Shown here one piece after another: positions 26,489 through 38,098 of a DNA stretch of 64,000 nt. Position 1 is the first letter of the stretch, and the number at the start of each line of letters is the position of its first letter. The notes below the pieces were generated by a model. It made no database searches. It was not told the DNA's origin and saw only the letters and a list, made by a program, of their open reading frames with translations. The position numbers were made by a program, and so were the translations under genes. The stretch lies in NCBI GenBank assembly GCA_003640385.1, contig RCAB01000161.1:1-64000 (forward strand). Reading direction: 5' to 3'. The stretch comes from Setaria digitata. Lineage: Eukaryota; Nematoda; Chromadorea; Rhabditida; Setariidae.

Positions 26489-27664
26489 TTATGCAGATAA
26501 ATCTTTCTTCAGACATCCTTGTTTGGGCGAAGTTCGTCTTTCTAATAACTTCTTATCGTCCTCACGCTTTTTGTATTCTATAATGCAAGCAGGCACACCC
26601 TTCACGGTAACTATATGTTTTTTGGCTGAGGATCTGATAATTAGTGAATCACGCAGTGATACTACCTGAAAAAAAATCTTCCATACAGAAAATAACATCG
26701 AATACATGATGCATCAACTTATTAAATTTAGCATACTCCTTATGTGGCTCTAAACTAAACGCTCTTTTATTTACCGAAAATTATTCTGTAATACCAAAAT
26801 CACTAAAAACAAAACAATAGTAGACTGAAAAGTTGAAAATGAAGACATGCCCGTTTGCTATTTGCTCTGGAGATAATTGTAGATTTTGTAACACCAGAAC
26901 CGGATGAAGTGCTTTCTGGAGAATGCCGAGATGTGCTTGGTGAATCAGCCGTTGGGCGTCCAACCCTTCTTCTACAATCTCATTATTCAAATTGAAATAA
27001 TGTACGATTATGGCAAAGATTTTCCAAATTATCGAGTTCCCTCAAAATTAATGAAAGCTTATTCTGAACAGGATAAACCTACCAAGTGATTTTAGAAGAT
27101 GCTCCAAACGGAAAACTTTTATACGTTTCTCAAGTAAGTCAAAATGTGTGCAAAAATCAGTGAAAATTATTAAATATCAAACGAACTTCGGTTTCTCGGC
27201 AAGGCTCTGCTGAACAACAAAGTTTTGCACGACCGTGTGATGCTGCACTACATTCTGATTCAAACGTGGCTTTCTTGTCGATGTACCCTTTCTGAAACGG
27301 CATAACTTTCGACATGAACTTCATCCTTCTGTATCTACTGAGCGCAATACATAGTAAAGTAAATGTAAATGAAGTGTAATGCAGAAGGAGGAGAACAGTG
27401 TTAATAAGCTTCTTTTCTGTGTTTCACAGAGCGAATTTCCCGAAACTTTTCTGGTCGGGAGAAGAAAAAAGATGAAGGTGATAATGTAACTGCTACGAAA
27501 AGTTTGACTGCTAATATACCTTTAATAATTGCTAACCTTGTATCACACATTTCGCACTTGAATGCTTCATGTCGATTTCGAAAAGTACACACAGTACACT
27601 CCCAACTTCCTGGCTCGAACCCTTCATCCTCTGCTTTCGAACGATTTCGTTTCTTGGCAGACAT
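26489..27664 (-). CDS. RYBP/YAF2-like Polycomb subunit
   Basis: Exons 27664-27537, 27291-27183, 27128-27079, 26971-26847 and about 26661-26489 give 194 residues. A RanBP2-type zinc finger lies at residues about 20-42 (GSWECTVCTFRNRHEAFKCE, then MCDTR) and runs straight into KGTSTRKPRLNQNVV, a signature of RYBP/YAF2. The middle is Ser/Thr-rich and the C-terminus (RSSAKKHIVTVKGVPACI) matches in position the RING1-binding beta segment of RYBP. These proteins bind RING1 and ubiquitinated histone H2A in variant PRC1. The last acceptor is ambiguous: the phase needs GGTAG|TA rather than the nearer TTTCAG, 4 bp upstream. The family call is firm. Confidence 0.88.
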
Positions 27665-30600
27665 GCGTTCTCTACTTCTTCTCCATATGTCTCATCACTG
27701 TAACTATGAAATTTCAAGCGAAGATAAGCAGAGATAATTACCACATAAATTAACTGAGAGCTCATCAGATATGATCGATGTTACGATTTGTTTCACAATA
27801 TCCGGTCTACATATTTGTTTTAAACTCATCCGTCATCCGTTGGCTATTGGCTAAAGTGCCGAGAGCATGTAGCATGTATAGTTTCATAATCCCCAATCCA
27901 AAATGGAACTGTCTTGTGCGTTCTCGAAAGAAAAATGCTAATTTTACAGTATCAAAAGAATAGTTCCTCAATGGCCATGCTCAAAAACCATCCACATTAG
28001 TCAATTAATCACCTTCTCATCACTTAACTGGTAACAGAAGAGCTTTACCTGTTGACCCGTTGTACCTGGTAATTTCACTAATTTCATGGAATAATTTAAC
28101 TCCTCCTGTCCTTCCCCCCACCGCTCTCTCTCATCTTTTCAATCTCTAACTCACACACTCTACAGTTCCCCTCAACCTCTACCCCTCTGCTACTCCGAAG
28201 GATAACGCAAAACGAACCGCTACGACGAACCAACGCACTTTTGATGTCCGCTGTGTGCAAAACCATAGTTCACTTACATCTCTTCCTCCAATAATTCGGT
28301 GGTCCGATGGATGTTCCTCGATTAAGTGAGTACGCGTGACGTGACGCAACTTACGTGAGCGACGGACTCCATAGTGGAGTGCGTGAGTCGGCTAGATGAA
28401 TGATGTATTGAGTATATTTGATGAAAGGGTCGGTGAGTGAATTTCAAAGCTTCATTCTTAGTCGCAATATGATGTGTGATTTCATTTTTATCACAGCAAA
28501 CAGATAAGACGAGATTGGAGAGGTTGTCTAACTCTACTGATAAGTAACAGTCACTTCTTGATAAAAGGTCACTGCTGCAAAATTTGAACAGCATCGATGT
28601 CTGTAAAAATCTGTAAAAATTAGGCGACAGCAAATCGTAGCTGATTGCCTGTCCTCTTTCTGTTTACTGTTCGCGAAGCGATGAGAGTGAAATTGTATGT
28701 AATGGTTCATTTTTAGGCTCTGGAAAACCGGTTTCAAAACAAACACAAAAATAACTTTGTGGGGAAAAGCGCAACGGTGAGAGTATTCAGGTTCAAATTA
28801 TTCTTTTTCTCGCTTTGTTCTTTGTTCTTTAAAGAAATTGGAATGAGTTGGAATACGAAGTGCAGGGGATGAACAATTTCTTTCTTACGGACAGATGGCT
28901 GGCAGTTTTGTTGGCCCGTAATTTAAGAAGTAATTATCGGTTAACCGGATACAACTGCTACTTCTTCGTGTTTTGTCTGTTCAGCTTTTGCTGGTGGTTT
29001 CAAAATCTAACTCTCTGATAAATCCATTAGATACCGGTGTTACTATTTTTGAAATAACTTTTTAAAACTTGGAAGCGATTCGCTTATCAGCCCTTATCTG
29101 ATAAAAAGAGACAACTGCACCATTAGGAGCTACTGTATCAACATTATTATTTGCTTAATTAATTCTTTTGTTTGCTTTTGAAAACCTTTTCAATGAGTGT
29201 AAAGTGCATGACGGGAGATGGTTATACCTTTCTAGCCTTTTTGTTTCATTCAATTCAGCAAGCCATACGCGATGGATCGTAAGTTTCTATCCACTGTGCG
29301 AAGATCATGGTGTTTTTTTTTTTTTACTGCTAGGATGGATCAGATGCTGTTTTCGTCTTATTTAATGAAATGTAATTATGTTTTAACTTGTTCAGGGAGT
29401 AAATGCTTTTCACTTTCTGTCATTTATCCAAGAGAGCTCATCACACCGTTCTAGTCTTATTAATTCTGAACTTATCTATCGTTTATCAATCACATGTAAA
29501 CACAAGATAAACAGAGATGTACTTTTGATGCATTGATGCAAAGTAAATGAGAAGCGATTCAGTGCTATTGTTTTGTTTTTGAATATTTCCACTGTTATCA
29601 TTACTGGCACGGTAGTGTTTAGACGGAAATGTTTTATTAAAATGATAAATTCCGGCAAGAGTTGATTTCACGAAAACGGAAATGTTTCTGACTTTTGACT
29701 TCCACATCTACATTGTTTGGTTCTTATGCACAAATCGAAATTCAATTTTAGTTGTTAAAATTTGCTTTTGTGATTGGTGTGGAGCGCTGGCGTGTGTCTT
29801 CACCTCTTCCAATACGAGAATGAGTAACGAATAACATGGCATTGACAGGGAGACATATATACAACCACTCGGAACTGTATACCTGTTTGTCAGCAAATAT
29901 AAGCATTTGGAATATAAAATGTATACAAAGATATGCAATCATGCACAAACAAACAGATAGGCAAACTCCGAAATTTTGTTTTTGAAGGATTCTGATCACA
30001 TCACAGCACAGCAGCTCTTGGCATTTTATTCACCTTGCATTCTGCGAACTGTTTCAGGCGAGCTAATGTGTCAGGTTACTTGAGAAGTGTAGTATTTTCT
30101 GAGTACTGTTTGTATCGGCAGTTTCTCGAGGCAGAGATGCATTCGTCTTGAACTAATTTCATTATTGCTGTAAGAGATTCGTGTGATTGTGATTCGAGAT
30201 GTTACGAGACTGAATTTCGATTTTTCGATGCATTTCTGTGTTATGGCAGGAGAGCAGTGGTCTGAATGCATGAATGTTGATGGTGATCTGCTAGGAGGAT
30301 TCGTGGAATATGCTCTCCCCGTTCACTGCTACTTAGTTATGAATGACAGTTCCGATTTAGCTTCAGAAGTGCACCACCAAGTGATGTTGAAGTAGACTGT
30401 TGCAGTGAATGTCACTTTTGTCATTGCAAACGAGGCAAGGCGAGGAGGGAAAACCCTGAGTAGATGAAGACGACATGGCATTATTAATTCTAGTTTATTT
30501 TTGGGGATGTATTGGGCCGATGAAGAGGAGAGGTGGTTCTGGAAATGTATGATGACTAAACTAGAAACCAGTTTTCTGTGATTTAGAAAACGAAACGAAA

Positions 30601-31386
30601 TCGAGTTAAAGCGGTGACTGGTTGCAGTTTCAAAAGTTCTAAGCTTCAGGAGCTGCGTTGGAAGAGGGAGAGCTTGAAAGGTAAGAGAGTGAGTTGGAGG
30701 AGAGATTTTCAACTTTCTAGGATCCATCGGTGAAAGCTGCTATGGGGTTCACAGTGATAGTGCGACAAAATGACATCCATAAGGTGTGCTAGGGCTTAAT
30801 TAGACGTCAAACAATGTGGTTGTACTGTTGTTGTAGTAGCAGTGAGCAGCAGTGGTTATTGTAGTAATATAGTTGTAGTTGCTATGTATAGCAGTTAGTA
30901 TGACCAGTTTTCCAGGCATTATAGACATGCAGAGACCGATAGATAAATTTTGTATATGAGAATCAATCTATCCTCAATCTCAAAATTTTCATTCCTTTTC
31001 AACTGCTTTCCCTAGTCGTAAATTGTCATCGTCCCATCCTTGCAACGGTGCCACCATTACTGGTACACTTTGTTACCTGAGATATACCTTAAATTTCTCC
31101 TGAACATTACTTGAACTTTAGTGAGTAGGGAGTAGCATTGAGCTTTGGAATGAGTTGTCAGAGAGAAACCATAAAAGTGTGCATGTGTACAATTTCAGTT
31201 GTTTATTAGGAAAAGAGCCTTTGAAAGGGTACCTATCAATTGAAGGTGAAGGAAAATTTGCTTTATAATTCAAATTTCTTTCTAAATGACGACGTTTCAT
31301 CAAAATCGACTACAGGAAAGATATATTCCTTCAGCAACGGATTCCTCAAATCGCCGACTCTGAATTCAACTCCTTTTTGCCACTCC
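27665..31386. other. Long upstream region between RYBP-like gene and nuclear-factor gene
   Basis: I find no supported exon, although undetected 5' exons of the downstream plus-strand gene could lie here. It contains triplet-like low-complexity sequence at 30820-30900 (TGT/AGT/GCA-rich). The frame of the next gene is open back to 31225, and good acceptors (CTACAG, CCTTCAG) lie at 31310-31335. Confidence 0.5.
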
Positions 31387-34300
31387 ATGGATAACGACTC
31401 CAAAGCTATCTTAAATGGAATTAATCTGCGACTGAATGATATCGATCTGAAACTGTCATTTGTTCTGGAACTGTTGACAAGTCGTCTGCCCGAGAAACCA
31501 TCAAAAGAACATGTGACGTACCCACGACCACATGAAACTAGAAGTATCAACTTCGCGGGGTCAAAAGAGCACCGACAACGGGCGGAGCGAACGTCAACAG
31601 CGTTCGCCCTGGAAGATACGACGGTCGCCGAGATAGCCTTCGGCAATATCGCTTCTTCCTTGCAATTGAACAGCAGCAACGAGAAGTCGGTACAGCTTCA
31701 GCAAGCGCAGGATGAGATGCTTCCGGAAACATCGTCCACTTCCACCAGACCTAGACCGGTTCTAGCCGGAGCAGCCGGTACCGCAACAGCTAACGATAGC
31801 GAAGGTGACGAGGAAGAGGTTGATGATTACGACGATGAACTAGATGAGGTAAATTTGATCTTATGTCAATTGCGCTTATTAGTTGGCGGAACTTGTACCG
31901 CAAAAGATGAAATCGCTAATAATGCATTTTATAAAAAGAAAAGGTCCAATCCTTCATAACTTCTCTTATCGCTGGAAGTAATGCAATCGAGAACTGGAAA
32001 GACATGGAGACTCCGTGATACAGCAGTGAGCGAAAAATCTACAGTAGATATTAGAAATTTATTTTTGCGAGGTTACTCTCATCTGGTATTAAAATTTCAT
32101 ATAGTTCAAAGTTCAGGATGTCGCAACAACAAACCAAGATCGTGGGATGAAAATAATTCATGCAGAAAGCAATTTTCCTGAAGGAGCAGTACGGCGAGCT
32201 GCCGAAAAAGCAGCACGAAGTTTTCAAAGTACTCAACCAAAGGTAAGCGACTCTTGATTAGTGGTAATGATTTTAACACTACTTCTGTCATCCATTATCA
32301 CATTCATTTTCACCATGAATTAACAACAAATAAAGATGAATAATTAATTATATATGCAATGATTATTATTATTAATAGAATTATGTCGGTCACTATTATA
32401 GATGATGAGAATTCAACTGAATATCATGAAAATGTTTCTAGCTATGCTTTTATGAAAATCATCACATTTTTGATCTGTTTTCTGATTGTCCATTTCTCTT
32501 AATGATATTCTGACATCTTCATTTATTCCTTTTTTCACCATTTTAAGTTTTTCTTTTTGCCAATAAATTATTAGGATATTTTCTTTTTTTTCCAGCTGAT
32601 CAAAAAGCTTCTTGTGAAATAAATCTATGCTATCTTAAGTAAGAAGATTAAATAAATAACAGAAGACAGCTAAAAAAATGGAAGTGTTTTTTCACTTATT
32701 TGTTCTATTTTATTTGCAATTTTATATATATCCTACATCGATTTGTTTGTATTCTGTTTTTGTTCCTTTTAAAAAAATCTTTTTTTTTTTTTTTAAATTA
32801 CGCTTTTTGTAAAATAGCGATTATTATGGATGTGTAGTAAATCGATTTATTAATTGGATAAAAGGAGAAATAAGTTAATAGGATGACGAAATGTAAAGAA
32901 AAAGTTACTCAAGATATTACTGAAAAATCCAAACCATTAGGAAAAGAGAAACTAAGCGAGAAAACGGTCTTATAAAATTTCTTTCAGGAGGTTTGTCTCT
33001 ACAAATTTAATATACACCTGATTATTAGTTTCCCTGTATGATGTACTGCTCAAAACTGCTCCGATTAGTCGGACTGTTATTTGTTTTTAGTAGTTTTACT
33101 TTTAATAAGAATTGACAGGTTAGGTGACAAAAAAATGGAAATAAAAAATTTAAGAGAAATGGAGTAATGGAAATATTTCAGCGGATGAAATTAACTGTTT
33201 GTTGGTGACAATTAGTGGTAGTCTTAAAAGACATAATTACCACTGCTAATGAATAGTGTTTATTTGGACTTATAGGTTTTTGCATGGCAAATATTACGAG
33301 AATCAGTTACCGATCAGGAGCTTCGAAATGTACACATTTCTCTAAGAACGTTTCATGGTGAAACAGCAGAACATCTTCTATCTCGGCAATTACCAAAGGT
33401 TTTTAATAGTTTCTTACTGTAAACTAAACAGCTTTAAAATAAGGGAGCAGAAATAAATTGAAGAACAAAAATTAAAGGACAAAGGAAATAAGTAAATAAC
33501 AACCATGGAAAGATGGAAGGGAATTTTTAGCAAACTTCAAATTTCAATTTGCGTTGTGGAATTTTTTCTTTGTTCCGTGATGTTGATTGTTGTGTTTTAA
33601 ATTTATGTTATTCAAACAGTTCCTCGTATTTATTAACATTGTTTCGTACTTCTTTTTAATCTTCAAAAATAACTCTTCGACAAAAGCACAGTTTTATAAT
33701 GTCTATTGTAATGGCTCATCGATTGGTGGTTGGTCTGTCTGTTCAACAATTTATTATTCAATGCAGTAGTGCTTCTTTGTCTTGAATTATCTTCTTCTCC
33801 AACTCTAGTGCGAGCTTGCTTATTTCTTCTTAAACTTGTTTAATTGCCTGATAATCTAAGTAACTAGACACTTTGATGATATACAGTTAAATACATGTGA
33901 TGCTGCAGATACGTCTGGTAGTTGAAGCAACAATGTCATATTTTAAATGGGATCAACTCAGTGACGAGAATCAGTTAACCAAAGCTAAACTATTACTGAG
34001 TCATCTAAAAAATAACGCCAAGGTTCGAAACTGGACGCTTAGAGAGGGGCGGCCAAACCGGTAGGTTTAACAGAGTGAATATCTCAATATGTTATGTCTT
34101 TACAAAGAGCAGTCTGAAATCTTAAAAGTCTTATGACAGCATCGTATCTCTAGCAATTATGACGACGACCCCAAACTAATCTTTCAAAATACTTCGCACT
34201 GCAGCTCTCGGAAAGGAATTTTCTTAGTTGCCTACAAAAAAGGTACTTCGATCTCGAAGACATTACTGTCCTGGAAAAAAGAGATAAAAGTCCGGATTCA

Positions 34301-34464
34301 TAACTACTAGGGCCTCTACACGCATCTCGGAAGAAAAACATTGTATTTTTAGGATATCCAACACAATGGATGCAGTATGGAAACGTTACGCAGCTTTACT
34401 TGGACAAACTGGTCTTGCTACGGTCGGCTTATTACCGAGCCATATAAGTCAGCTCAATCGATAA
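31387..34464 (+). CDS. Nuclear regulatory factor, possibly LIN-14-like
   Basis: Exons 31387-31848, 32117-32242, 33276-33398, 33909-34060 and 34353-34464 give 324 residues from the first in-frame ATG. The real 5' end may be upstream, since the frame stays open and exon 1 could be internal. The first exon is polar, Ser/Thr/Pro-rich, and ends in an acidic run ([17 protein letters not shown]). The other four exons encode one dense, basic, helical domain: [70 protein letters not shown] and [14 protein letters not shown] read this as a DNA- or chromatin-binding domain. It reminds me of the nematode heterochronic factor LIN-14 (BEN-type domain), but that is from memory and unproven. A perfect let-7 8-mer site in the short 3'UTR agrees with a heterochronic role. 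Confidence 0.75.
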
Positions 34465-34495
34465 ATTCAACAAAAGTTCAAAATTCTACCTCATG

Positions 34496-34503
34496 AAGTC
34501 TCT
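34496..34503 (+). promoter_or_regulatory. let-7 family microRNA site (CTACCTCA)
   Basis: CTACCTCA is the exact complement of let-7 bases 1-8. It lies 32 bp after the stop codon of the nuclear-factor gene and before its AATAAA signal (34617), so within the predicted 3'UTR and on the sense strand. No lin-4 seed match (CTCAGGGA) was seen nearby. Confidence 0.5.
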
Positions 34504-34616
34504 TCTGTTTCAGTTTTCTACTTTCTCTTAAAGATGTATGCCTTTTCCTTACTGCAAGTTTCGCAAGAACGGAATCAACTGAAATCCACCGCTCATGTAT
34601 TTGGATTTTGAAAGAA

Positions 34617-34622
34617 AATAAA
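34617..34622 (+). terminator. AATAAA polyadenylation signal
   Basis: Canonical AATAAA 153 bp after the stop codon of the nuclear-factor gene. Confidence 0.55.
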
Positions 34623-35354
34623 AATGAAATTTCTTACTCAGATGAACTCTCTCTCTCTGCTAAATCATAACATTTCGGTCTCATTTAATCACTTCAGATG
34701 ATCCTTTCTGCAGCTCACCACTAATGTTGCAAAGGCTTATCAATCAAAGTTATCAGGATATCATGACATCATTACATGATATACCTTTTGTACATATAGT
34801 GATTCTCATCAAAACACTTTTGCAGTGCCACCGTCTCTTTTACTTCCCAAATTCGCTGTTTTCACAAGTGAATAACAATCATAATTTGTTTCATAAACGG
34901 CGTACAGAGCAAAAACAAGCAGGAGATAACATAGACACAAAAATGGAAGAATAAAGGGTAATGGTGAGAGATAGTTCAAAAAGAGACAGTCATAAAAATC
35001 TCCATGGACTGGTTTCAAATTTAAACAGAAAGCAATTGTAAACACAAATGCTCTATGCATAGACACACACAAATAAAAGCAACATGTGGACAAATAAAAG
35101 AATAAGCACACACCCATTACAAAAATGTATACTTGTGGTAACAAATGACGAAATGAAAATGTCATAACGATTTAAATTATTTCTCTTGCTACAAAACTTA
35201 GTAAAGCTGCTACATTTTCTCTGTTTTTTTCAGTCTCACAGTCGCATGCTTTAGCGAGAGCTGATGCATAAAGTGAAGTGCTGGGGCTCACTATAAAACT
35301 TATCAAATTAACGACTCACTTATTCGTACAATACAAGATTGAGCAAACATGATG
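34623..35354. other. Convergent intergenic region
   Basis: It lies between the 3' ends of the plus-strand nuclear-factor gene and the minus-strand canopy gene. The open frames here have no recognisable similarity or splice context. Confidence 0.6.
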
Positions 35355-36480
35355 TTACAACTCCAAATTATCGGAAGTCTTCATGCAGTCAAGTTCTGAT
35401 CGTTTTAAAACTCGTTTTTTACAAAGATATTCCTAAAAAGAACGTCATATTTGAAAATTTGCATTGCCAAAACATTTGCTGTAATAATAACATTTAACAA
35501 TAAAGAAAATGAATCCAAAATTGATCCTAATCAATATGCAAAAGCCGTAACAGTTGCTGTATTGTGATACCGAAAATCGAAAAAAAACATCACCTCAAGT
35601 AACGGTCTCTCTTGGCTATGGTACCAGTGTTCGAGATCATTTTCGTAATTCTCCAGCAGTGTTTCACAGCTTTGCTTTAATGTTACTATCTCAACCGATG
35701 GAGTATCCCACATTTCGTATGGCATACCTAATTCCACCTGCAACTGTAACTGACAAAAAAGCAAAATAAACAAAGCGATAAAAATTAGGAAATTTTATGA
35801 CGTCTTTCAACATTCAGACAATGGTAATACGTGCGATTCATTCACTCATCATTAGGAAAACTGAAGGAACAGAAGTGAAGAAACCTTAACTCCTTTATTT
35901 CTTAACTCATTTAAAGCTTTCATTGTGCTGCTTTCCTCCTTCGCAAATCGTGAAATACCCGATTTTTCCTTATGTAATTTGAACTGCAGCATCCGTTCAC
36001 AAATTCCCTCCAAAGCTTCAACAAATTTAAGCTCCTTTTCCACAGCCGAAATCTATAAATTCTTTAATATACAACATATATCATACACTTCCTTCAAAAG
36101 AGAGCAACATTATTAAAAAGCTATATATACACTTAACAATAAATAAAATGGCGCTAACTCACGACCTTGGGTTACTTTTTAATTCTTTCTTTTCATCTTT
36201 TTTTCTCTCGGATACAGTCCAACCTTCCATTCGATTTACAATAATTTTATATACTTACCTTAACATTCCTATCGCCTCTTAATTGTTCCTCAAATTCTCG
36301 TGCAAATAAAACACATGATTCACACTGCGACGGAAGATCGACTGTAGGATTTGCAATTACAAACAACTTCGAATACATAATTAATAAAACGTATAGTGAA
36401 GTAAAGAACTTAGGAAGATGTCGTTGGAGGTTTCTGTCCTTGTTGTGGTTGCTGTTGTTTCCATTCCTGTTCCTCATCAT
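35355..36480 (-). CDS. Canopy family protein, CNPY4-like
   Basis: Exons 36480-36259, 36052-35885, 35737-35594 and 35432-35355 (all phase 0) give 203 residues. Canopy proteins are saposin-like, disulfide-bonded ER proteins; CNPY3/4 assist Toll-like receptor folding in vertebrates. Landmarks: LPSQCESCVLFAREFEEQL, FVEALEGICERMLQFKLHKE, RFAKEESSTMKALNELRNKG, VKVELGMPYEMWDTPSVEI, and terminal EYLCKKRVLKRSELDC. The VELGxPYExWDxPSVE segment is closest to CNPY4. The start is the MM pair at 36480; it gives a basic n-region, then FFTSLYVLLIMYSKLFVIA as signal sequence. The next in-frame ATG (36378) would leave almost no signal peptide. Starting at 36480 overlaps the last MED31 exon by 71 bp in another frame. 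There is no clear KDEL-type tail. Confidence 0.9.
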
Positions 36481-37311
36481 CGTGTTCTGTTGTATACATC
36501 TATAACCATTTAAATTATTCGATATCACACGGAAATTTTGTAGTGTAGGTCTTGATAACGTTAAGGATCAAAAGATTCAAACTAATTGTTCCCCTCTTTT
36601 GGAAATGATTTTAAAATAAAACCACAAACTTACATGCAGTCGCTGTCGTTTACGAGTGTAATACTGCCACTGCAATAACTGCTGTTCTTCGATAAACTTT
36701 GCATTTGCTGTACAAGTTATTGCTTCACGAAAAGCTGAACTCTGTACAGCCTCAAGGAAATGTAAGCACTGCGGATATTTCAGAGCTCTAGAAAAAAAGT
36801 TATCGAATCACCAGACAAAATATTGAAAGTTCGAGAATTTTAAAAAATCAAAAAAACTAACCTCGCGTACTCTGGCCTTTTCCAGTACAAAAGATATTTC
36901 AAATAATTGATGAAGTACGACTCCTTGAAATAACCTCGCTGCGCCAAAACTAGAATCATTATGATTTTATATGTAATTCAATTTCATACAAATATAACCA
37001 TAAGAAAACAGATAAAGAGTACAATAAATTACCATATAGAATTCAACCCGTCAGAAATAAACCTACAATTTAAATAATGTGGGTTGGCCAAAGCTTGCAC
37101 AAATTCGCATTCAATCTCAAATCGTTTCTTTTGCTCCTCGGATGTTTCGGGACCCGAAACGGAGTTTAGACCGGGACCTTCAATGCGTATTTTTTTTCCT
37201 GGTAACAAAATTGGATTAGTGACTTCAGTGCCACAGCTAATGAGAATGCAGTTCAAAAGAAAACTAACCTCGTAAAAGATCCAGACTGCTTACTCGAGAT
37301 CTCAAATACAG
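36410..37311 (-). CDS. mdt-31: Mediator complex subunit 31 (MED31)
   Basis: Exons 37311-37269, 37198-37067, 36949-36862, 36787-36634 and 36499-36410. MED31 is a small, highly conserved subunit of the Mediator middle module that links activators to RNA polymerase II. Core motifs: RFEIECEFVQALANPHYLNF, LAQRGYFKESYFINYLKYL, YWKRPEYARALKYPQCLHFL, AKFIEEQQLLQWQYYTRKRQ. The last exon adds a Gln/Glu-rich tail of 29 residues ending PPTTSS. No ATG occurs in the first recognised exons, so the start is upstream. One candidate is an eight-codon exon at 37763-37740 that splices in phase. The gene lies between TRMT13 (upstream, same strand) and the canopy gene (downstream, overlapping), which suggests a nematode operon. 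Gene identity is certain; the N-terminus is unresolved. Confidence 0.92.
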
Positions 37312-38098
37312 CTGCAACAGATTTTTTTTTTAGACAAAAGATTATATAAGGTTGTTCGGAGGCCAAATTTTTGCATGTCACTAATCATTACTTGAAATTT
37401 CTTTTTTTGCGCCTTTTTTATATCTGTCGAAATGAAATGATTATACTCAAGAGGAAAGTCTTTTTTCTTTTATAATCTTTTCTAGTTTTTCATTTAATCT
37501 ATTCTTAAGCTAACATAATTTTACTCTGGAGATATCAAATATGATATCCTCCTCACATATGATTTTTAATTCGAATATCTGTTCTATCGACTTTGTTTTT
37601 TGAAGAAAATTTTTTCTTTCACAAACAGATGAATGGAACTATTAACGGAAGGAAAAACCAGAAACTTCAAGAAGTAAAAATAGCGAGGAAAATGACAAAT
37701 GTTTATTCAAAATCTAAAAAAATACTGTATTCAACAAACAAAAGTTTTTGAACAAGAAAACATTCCTTCAAGCAAGACTGGACTTGTTCCGAATTTGTAC
37801 TGTAGAGAGTTTTAAGCAATTTTAAAATACTTTTTTTTAGAGGTGCACCCAGCAATTCCAGAGTTGAAAATTGTAATTTAGTTCCTCATAATAACTTTTT
37901 TAAAAGGAGCTGAATAGCTGTTTTTCTTTGTGCAAGATTTAAATAAATAAAGAAAACCTTTGCTGCTCGATAATAAAAAAACGGGAAAATCTAAATGATA
38001 GTTCAAGTCTTTCTTTAAAAAATAAGGTAAAAATTAAAACATTTTACCTGCCAATCTCGCTTTTTAACACAGATCTCAAAATACTTTAGTTAAAAATG

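Noticed and set aside
31263..31679. 138-codon minus-strand open frame
   Set aside because: Antisense to the first exon of the LIN-14-like gene; no family resemblance or splice context.
34809..35165. 118-codon hydrophobic Cys/Phe-rich minus-strand frame, considered as a canopy 3' exon
   Set aside because: The true canopy last exon was found at 35432-35355 with matching phase and motif.
35355..35366. Canopy C-terminus NLEL as an ER retrieval signal
   Set aside because: The residue three from the end is Leu, not the acidic or amide residue normal in KDEL-type signals.
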